DNA from: Hyphomicrobiaceae bacterium
GTDB lineage: Bacteria > Pseudomonadota > Alphaproteobacteria > Rhizobiales > JAKIUO01
NCBI GenBank assembly: GCA_021647535.1
Contig: JAKIUO010000016.1
Span: forward strand, 1 to 23,501
Direction of reading: 5' to 3'
DNA: 23,501 nucleotides
Shown here: in pieces, positions 22,679 to 23,501 of the stretch
Position numbering within the stretch: the stretch's first letter is position 1
Layout of the letters: each line of letters opens with the position of its first letter
Translations under genes and position numbers: made by a program
The notes under the pieces: model-generated
Databases searched by the model: none
Told to the model about the DNA's origin: nothing
What the model saw: the letters and a program-made list of their open reading frames with translations, nothing else

Positions 22679-22697
22679 AGTTTACTTTCAGTAAACT
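22679..22697. promoter_or_regulatory. Palindromic candidate operator
   Basis: AGTTTACTTTCAGTAAACT is a perfect inverted repeat with 8-bp arms and a 3-nt centre. It touches the -35 box of the promoter at 22677-22649 on its upstream side, centred near -46. The size and symmetry fit a dimeric regulator; which one is unknown. It is not an FNR (TTGAT-N4-ATCAA) site. Confidence 0.45.
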
Positions 22698-22840
22698 TCG
22701 ATATTTATTAGTTGAATTATTTGTGAATATTGCAATATCTCGATATTTCATGTTCTTGCTGCCGGATTAGAGTAGATCTCAAATAATGTTTTTTTTTTGT
22801 TATTCGAGAGGTCAAAGCGGGGCTCGGCGGGAGGCGGGTC
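22698..22840. other. AT-rich gap without a gene
   Basis: This is part of the 430-nt gap between the small membrane-protein gene and the second amt gene. It contains the palindrome TATTGCAATA (22728-22737), two copies of TCGATATTT flanking it, and a run of about ten T near 22788-22798. No coding frame or strong promoter is seen. Confidence 0.4.
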
Positions 22841-22877
22841 AAAAAAGTGGCCCGATCGACAAAAAGTCGACCGGGCC
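22841..22877 (-). terminator. Rho-independent terminator of the second amt gene
   Basis: On the minus strand GGCCCGGTCGAC (22877-22866) pairs with GTCGATCGGGCC (22860-22849, one G-U) around a TTTTT loop, followed by ACTTTTTT. It lies 68 nt past the stop codon at 22945. Confidence 0.92.
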
Positions 22878-22944
22878 TGGTTGATGGGAACGCCTGCTGT
22901 GAGTACATTCATTCCCAAAGGGTTCTGAGGTTCTGATGGGCAGA

Positions 22945-23501
22945 TTAGAACTTCTGGCTGCCGCTACCAAATTCAGGATAGGCTTCAAGGCCAACTTCAG
23001 CTTTGTCGAGACCCATGGCTTCTTCTTCTAGTGTTGGGCGAAGGCCTATGGTGACTTTGAGCAGCATCCAGACAATGGTGCTGGTGACAATCGTGAAGCC
23101 TGCATAAGCACCGACGCCAATGGCCTGGGCGAGGAAACTGGCATCGCCATTTGTCAAAGGAACCGCCATGGTGCCCCAGATCCCGGCAATCAGATGGACA
23201 GGGATCGCGCCGACGACATCATCAATTTTGAGACGATCAAGCAAGGGCACAACAAACACCACAATCAGACCACCAACGCCACCAATGAGGATCGCCATGA
23301 TCGGACTTGGGGTCAAAGGTTCAGCCGTGATGGCCACGAGGCCAGCCAATGCACCGTTCAAGACCATGGTCAGATCGACCTTGCCATAAATGGCCTGATT
23401 GAGCAGCAAGGCGACGATGACACCGGCAGCTGCAGCCAGATTGGTATTGGCAAAGATGCGCGAGATCGACGAGGCGTCAGCGTAAGAGCCAAGAGCCAGC
23501 T
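22945..23501 (-). CDS. amtB: Ammonium transporter (Amt family), second copy, partial
   Basis: The C-terminal 185 residues or so are present; the start lies beyond the right edge. Features are VLNGALAGLVAITA, the second pore histidine in IDDVVGAIPVHLIAGIWGTMAVPL, and the cytoplasmic tail LRPTLEEEAMGLDKAEVGLE with AYPEF, characteristic of proteobacterial AmtB regulated by GlnK. glnK usually precedes this gene and is probably just outside the window. Confidence 0.93.
   Translation of the reverse strand, partial: LALGSYADASSISRIFANTNLAAAAGVIVALLLNQAIYGKVDLTMVLNGALAGLVAITAEPLTPSPIMAILIGGVGGLIVVFVVPLLDRLKIDDVVGAIPVHLIAGIWGTMAVPLTNGDASFLAQAIGVGAYAGFTIVTSTIVWMLLKVTIGLRPTLEEEAMGLDKAEVGLEAYPEFGSGSQKF

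Noticed and set aside
1..23501. CRISPR array, tRNA, rRNA, prophage, integron or complete defence system
   Set aside because: I looked for regularly spaced repeats, tRNA cloverleaf ends, integrase genes and defence gene clusters and found none; the only defence-like domain is the broken TIR gene.

Overview
The window looks like chromosome of an alphaproteobacterium of moderate GC content. The evidence is gene order and family content. A heme-synthesis cluster (hemC-hemD-Mic60/mitofilin-like-hemY) is divergent from tsaD and gpsA, and a cluster of hpt / MJ0042-DUF3426 protein / ftsE-ftsX-DUF218-plsC follows. Both arrangements are typical of that class. I cannot assign genus or species from the sequence alone.

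Layout. 1-440: scarred intergenic DNA with the tail of a broken, possibly transposase-derived reading frame and a copy of a dispersed repeat. 441-5663 (minus): tetrapyrrole operon hemC, hemD, Mic60-like, hemY. 5745-8083 (plus): tsaD and gpsA, separated by a 158-bp MITE-like repeat with about 25-bp terminal inverted repeats. 8084-9730: a promoter, a 38-codon ORF and a strong terminator, then the RNA ligase rtcB with a hairpin-rich leader. 9731-11678: an AT-rich gap, a small lipoprotein gene, and a TIR-TPR gene wrecked by two frameshifts. 11796-13400 (minus): an orphan polytopic membrane 4Fe-4S protein. 13401-13846: another repeat copy. 13847-16028 (minus): hpt and a zinc-ribbon/DUF3426 membrane protein containing a hexanucleotide microsatellite. 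16318-20563 (plus): a possible leader peptide, ftsE, an ftsX gene fused in frame to a DUF218 (YdcF/SanA-like) domain, plsC and mtnA. 20564-20989: repeat and gene remnants. 20990-23501 (minus): two ammonium transporter genes, the second cut by the window edge, with a 30-codon single-membrane-span gene between them that has its own promoter and terminator.

How the genes relate. hemC and hemD make uroporphyrinogen III, and hemY and Mic60-like proteins accompany them in many alphaproteobacteria. FtsE/FtsX, DUF218 and PlsC are envelope functions expressed as one tightly packed unit, and mtnA is translationally coupled to plsC by a 4-nt overlap. The ammonium transporters form a nitrogen-uptake locus that continues beyond the right edge.

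The points most worth a second look are the FtsX-DUF218 fusion, the small genes at 8227-8343 and 22422-22514, the dispersed repeat family, and the decayed TIR-TPR gene. I saw no CRISPR array, rRNA, tRNA or intact mobile element, and no complete new defence system.
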